From Nocardioides soli (GTDB lineage: Bacteria > Actinomycetota > Actinomycetes > Propionibacteriales > Nocardioidaceae), in assembly GCF_014191495.1 (NCBI RefSeq), contig NZ_JACHWR010000002.1:930001-994000 (forward strand): a stretch of DNA of 64,000 nt, written 5' to 3'. Under the pieces are notes generated by a model. The model saw only the letters and a program-made list of their open reading frames with translations. It did no database searches and was not told where the DNA came from. The position numbers and the translations under genes are program-made. Shown one piece after another: positions 62,312 through 64,000 of the stretch. Numbering within the stretch: position 1 is the first letter of the stretch; every line of letters begins with the position of its first letter.

Positions 62312-63351
62312 CGGCCGACGACCGAACCGTGCAGCCGCGCGATGTTCTCGGCGTGCCGGCTGGTGAAGTAGGAGCGCTCCGCCGTCACGGCGGCCAGGCC
62401 GTTGGGCCGGTCCACGTCGTGACGGGCGTACTCCTCGGCCCAGAGCCGGGACTTGAGCCGCGCCGGCAGGTTGCTCATCGCCGGCCGCCTGCGCTCGCGG
62501 CGCAGCGCGGCGATGTCGATCTCCGCGGCGGCGACGAGGCTCTCGCCCGATTCGGCCCGCGCGAGGCTGAGCCCCCGGTGGTCGACGATCTCGGAGTGGC
62601 CGTTGGTCGAGTCGCCGCCGAGCGGGATGTTCCGGATCCCGCCGCTGTTGGCCGAGACCACGTAGGCGATGTTCTCCACCGCGCGCGACCGCCGGGCGAT
62701 CTCCTTGGGGGTGAGGTCCGGGCTGGTCGCCTCGCTGGTCGGGTGGACGAACACCTCCGCGCCGCGCAGGGCCAGTGAGCGGAGCAGCTCCGGGTAGAGG
62801 ATCTCCTCGCTCGCGATCGCGGCGAGGTTGCCGATCTCGGTGCGGGCGACGGGCAGCACGCCGTCGATGCCGTAGACATCCAGGTAGGCGTCCCACACGT
62901 CGTACGGGCTCGGGGAGTACATGGAGTGCAGCCGGCGGTAGCGCAGCACGACCTCACCGGCGGGGGAGTGGATGACGTTGCCCTGGAAGTACAGGCCGGG
63001 GAAGTGCGCGTCGGTCTCGTAGTTGTTGCTGACCAGGAACACCCCGTTGTCGACGGCGATCCGCGCGAGCGCGTCGTACTCCGGCCCGTCGACGGCGAAG
63101 GCCGCCTTGGTCGCCCAGCCCTCGATGGTGTCGCCCATCGGGAAGGCCGTGAACGCGTACTCCGGGAGCACGACCAGACGCGTGTCGGGCCCGTGCCAGC
63201 GCACGGCCGCCTCGACCTGGGCGGCGACCGACCGGATGTTCTCGAAGATCGCCTCCCGGGCTTCGGCGACGCCGAGCCTGTTCACCGCGTGGGTGGTGGT
63301 CTGGAGCGCCACCGCGCGGTAGGCGCACGACTCGTCGACGGTCTCGGGCAC
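62308..63351 (-). CDS. Nitrilase-superfamily protein with replaced catalytic residues
   Basis: 347 residues from a GTG at 63351 with GGAGGA 7 bases upstream; an ATG just before it is out of frame. The nitrilase-fold Glu is present as E64 (VLPEYAF). The position of the catalytic Lys is R140 (RYRRLHS) and that of the nucleophile Cys is S181 (AIASEEILYPE). VHPTSEATSP and a late HSEIVDHRG complete the fold. C-N hydrolysis by the normal Glu-Lys-Cys triad is therefore doubtful. First gene of the operon running to 60078 and divergent from the ligase at 63573. Confidence 0.82.
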   Translation of the reverse strand: MPETVDESCAYRAVALQTTTHAVNRLGVAEAREAIFENIRSVAAQVEAAVRWHGPDTRLVVLPEYAFTAFPMGDTIEGWATKAAFAVDGPEYDALARIAVDNGVFLVSNNYETDAHFPGLYFQGNVIHSPAGEVVLRYRRLHSMYSPSPYDVWDAYLDVYGIDGVLPVARTEIGNLAAIASEEILYPELLRSLALRGAEVFVHPTSEATSPDLTPKEIARRSRAVENIAYVVSANSGGIRNIPLGGDSTNGHSEIVDHRGLSLARAESGESLVAAAEIDIAALRRERRRPAMSNLPARLKSRLWAEEYARHDVDRPNGLAAVTAERSYFTSRHAENIARLHGSVVGR

Positions 63352-63394
63352 GGCTCATTCCTCCAAGGTTTACGACGTACTGTCAGAACCATAG

Positions 63395-63492
63395 TGACGC
63401 TGCGTCAGTTTGGGAACCTCTCCGACACATCAATGTGAAGTGTTGTCACCAACGTCTGACGATTCGTCATAAAAACTAGTGACAGTCTGTCA
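63395..63492. promoter_or_regulatory. Three copies of a TGACnnTnnGTCA palindrome in a divergent promoter
   Basis: TGACGCTGCGTCA (63395-63407), TGACGATTCGTCA (63457-63469) and TGACAGTCTGTCA (63480-63492) are each perfect palindromes with 6-base arms around a central T. Changes in one arm are matched in the other. They lie between the nitrilase-like gene (start 63351) and the ligase gene (start 63573), so one regulator would control both directions. The TetR protein at 59338-59991 is the nearest candidate. Confidence 0.78.
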
Positions 63493-63572
63493 TAAAGACA
63501 GTAGGGTGCGGCATGAGCGCGGGACGACAGCCCGCGGCGACGACCCGGATCCACGGGTGGGAGAGGACAGCC

Positions 63573-64000
63573 ATGGCGGACCTGGCGCCCGGTGCGGCGG
63601 CCGCGGCGGGAACCCCGCTGACGATCTTCGACGGCGTGGTCAACTTCGCCCGCTCCCAGCCACAGGTGACCGCGGTCATCGACGGTGAGCGCTCGCTGAC
63701 CTACGCGCAGCTCGACGAGCGCTCCGACCGGCTCGCTCAGCGGCTTCTCGTGGCGCTCGAGCCCGGTGACCGGGTCGCGCTGCTGCTGGGCAACCGGCTG
63801 GAGTACCCCGAGATCGCTGCCGGCATCGCGAAGGCGGGCCTGGTGATGGTGCCGCTCAATCCGCGGATGACCGCGGTCGAGGCGGAGTACGTCGTGCGGC
63901 ACTCGGGAGCCAGGGCGCTCGTCGTCGACTCCGACCTGGCCGGCATCACCGCCGGCCTGGTCGATGAGATGGCCGACGAGATGGCCGAGGTGCTCACCCT
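63573..64000 (+). CDS. AMP-binding acyl-CoA synthetase, N-terminal part
   Basis: 142 codons are visible before the window ends. LTYAQLDERSDRLAQRL, GDRVALLLGNRLEYPEI and GLVMVPLNPRMTAVEAEYVV are the N-terminal landmarks of ANL-superfamily ligases. The ATG at 63573 follows GAGAGGA; an in-frame ATG at 63513 is also possible, but it lies close to the third palindrome. It would make a CoA thioester from an acid, perhaps the product of the divergent aldehyde dehydrogenase. The substrate cannot be judged. Confidence 0.85.
   Translation, partial: MADLAPGAAAAAGTPLTIFDGVVNFARSQPQVTAVIDGERSLTYAQLDERSDRLAQRLLVALEPGDRVALLLGNRLEYPEIAAGIAKAGLVMVPLNPRMTAVEAEYVVRHSGARALVVDSDLAGITAGLVDEMADEMAEVLT

Noticed and set aside
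63513-63572. ATG at 63513 as start of the terminal acyl-CoA ligase
   Set aside because: No good ribosome site and close to the third palindrome; the ATG at 63573 follows GAGAGGA. Not fully excluded.

Overview
The window is very GC-rich (about 70% by eye, not counted), has many GTG starts and 1 to 4 base gene overlaps, and encodes actinobacterial markers: an FdxA-type ferredoxin, a class E sortase, an NDMA-dependent-type alcohol dehydrogenase and a KstR2-like TetR regulator. Together with intergenic palindromes of the kind I associate with Nocardioides-like genomes, this suggests a chromosomal catabolic region of a soil actinomycete, most likely Nocardioidaceae. The genus is inference. No rRNA, tRNA or CRISPR array was seen.

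Layout. (1) 1-13850: an acyl-CoA type catabolic block (acyl-CoA dehydrogenase end, SDR, amidohydrolase; CoA-transferase with a FadR-type regulator; TetR; acyl-CoA ligase, MaoC-type hydratase and a peptide-type ABC importer in one minus-strand operon; IclR regulator). (2) 13944-28756: ferredoxin and its reductase diverge from a Rieske dioxygenase (alpha, beta), an extradiol dioxygenase with an N-terminal Dabb domain and an M20-like protein. Then come a cyclic-amide hydrolase, an isochorismatase-fold amidase, a molybdenum hydroxylase with fused large and FAD subunits, a split thiamin-diphosphate decarboxylase and a deaminase-like amidohydrolase. (3) 28781-33652: nested mobile DNA. Two copies of a composite palindromic element are present; one is split by an IS21-family element, and a further palindrome is split by an IS1380-family element. 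(4) 33882-47856: aldehyde dehydrogenase, a BMP-type nucleoside-like ABC importer, Zn alcohol dehydrogenase, a self-sufficient P450-reductase-ferredoxin fusion, and a FAH hydrolase / amidohydrolase / HpcH aldolase / cupin operon. (5) 47881-53292: housekeeping-like genes (NarL two-component system, ABC exporter, DUF2871 protein, class E sortase). (6) 53464-64000: a second CoA-transferase / cyclase / MmgE-PrpD / hydantoinase operon, IclR and TetR regulators, a nitrilase-like / ALDH operon and the start of an acyl-CoA ligase.

How it may work together (inference): import through the BMP-type transporter; oxidation by the molybdenum hydroxylase, P450 and Rieske dioxygenase; opening of cyclic amide bonds by the two hydantoinases and the amidases; meta cleavage by the extradiol dioxygenase; then FAH hydrolase, aldolase and aldehyde dehydrogenases to central metabolites. 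This fits breakdown of a nitrogen-containing aromatic or heterocycle that I cannot name. Promoters of at least five of these units share a TGCGAGACG-like motif placed in or next to the core promoter, which suggests a single regulon, possibly under the IclR protein at 13044-13850. Separate palindromes mark the 53464 operon (TGTTYC-N7-GGAAC, twice) and the 63351/63573 divergent promoter (TGACnnTnnGTCA, three times).
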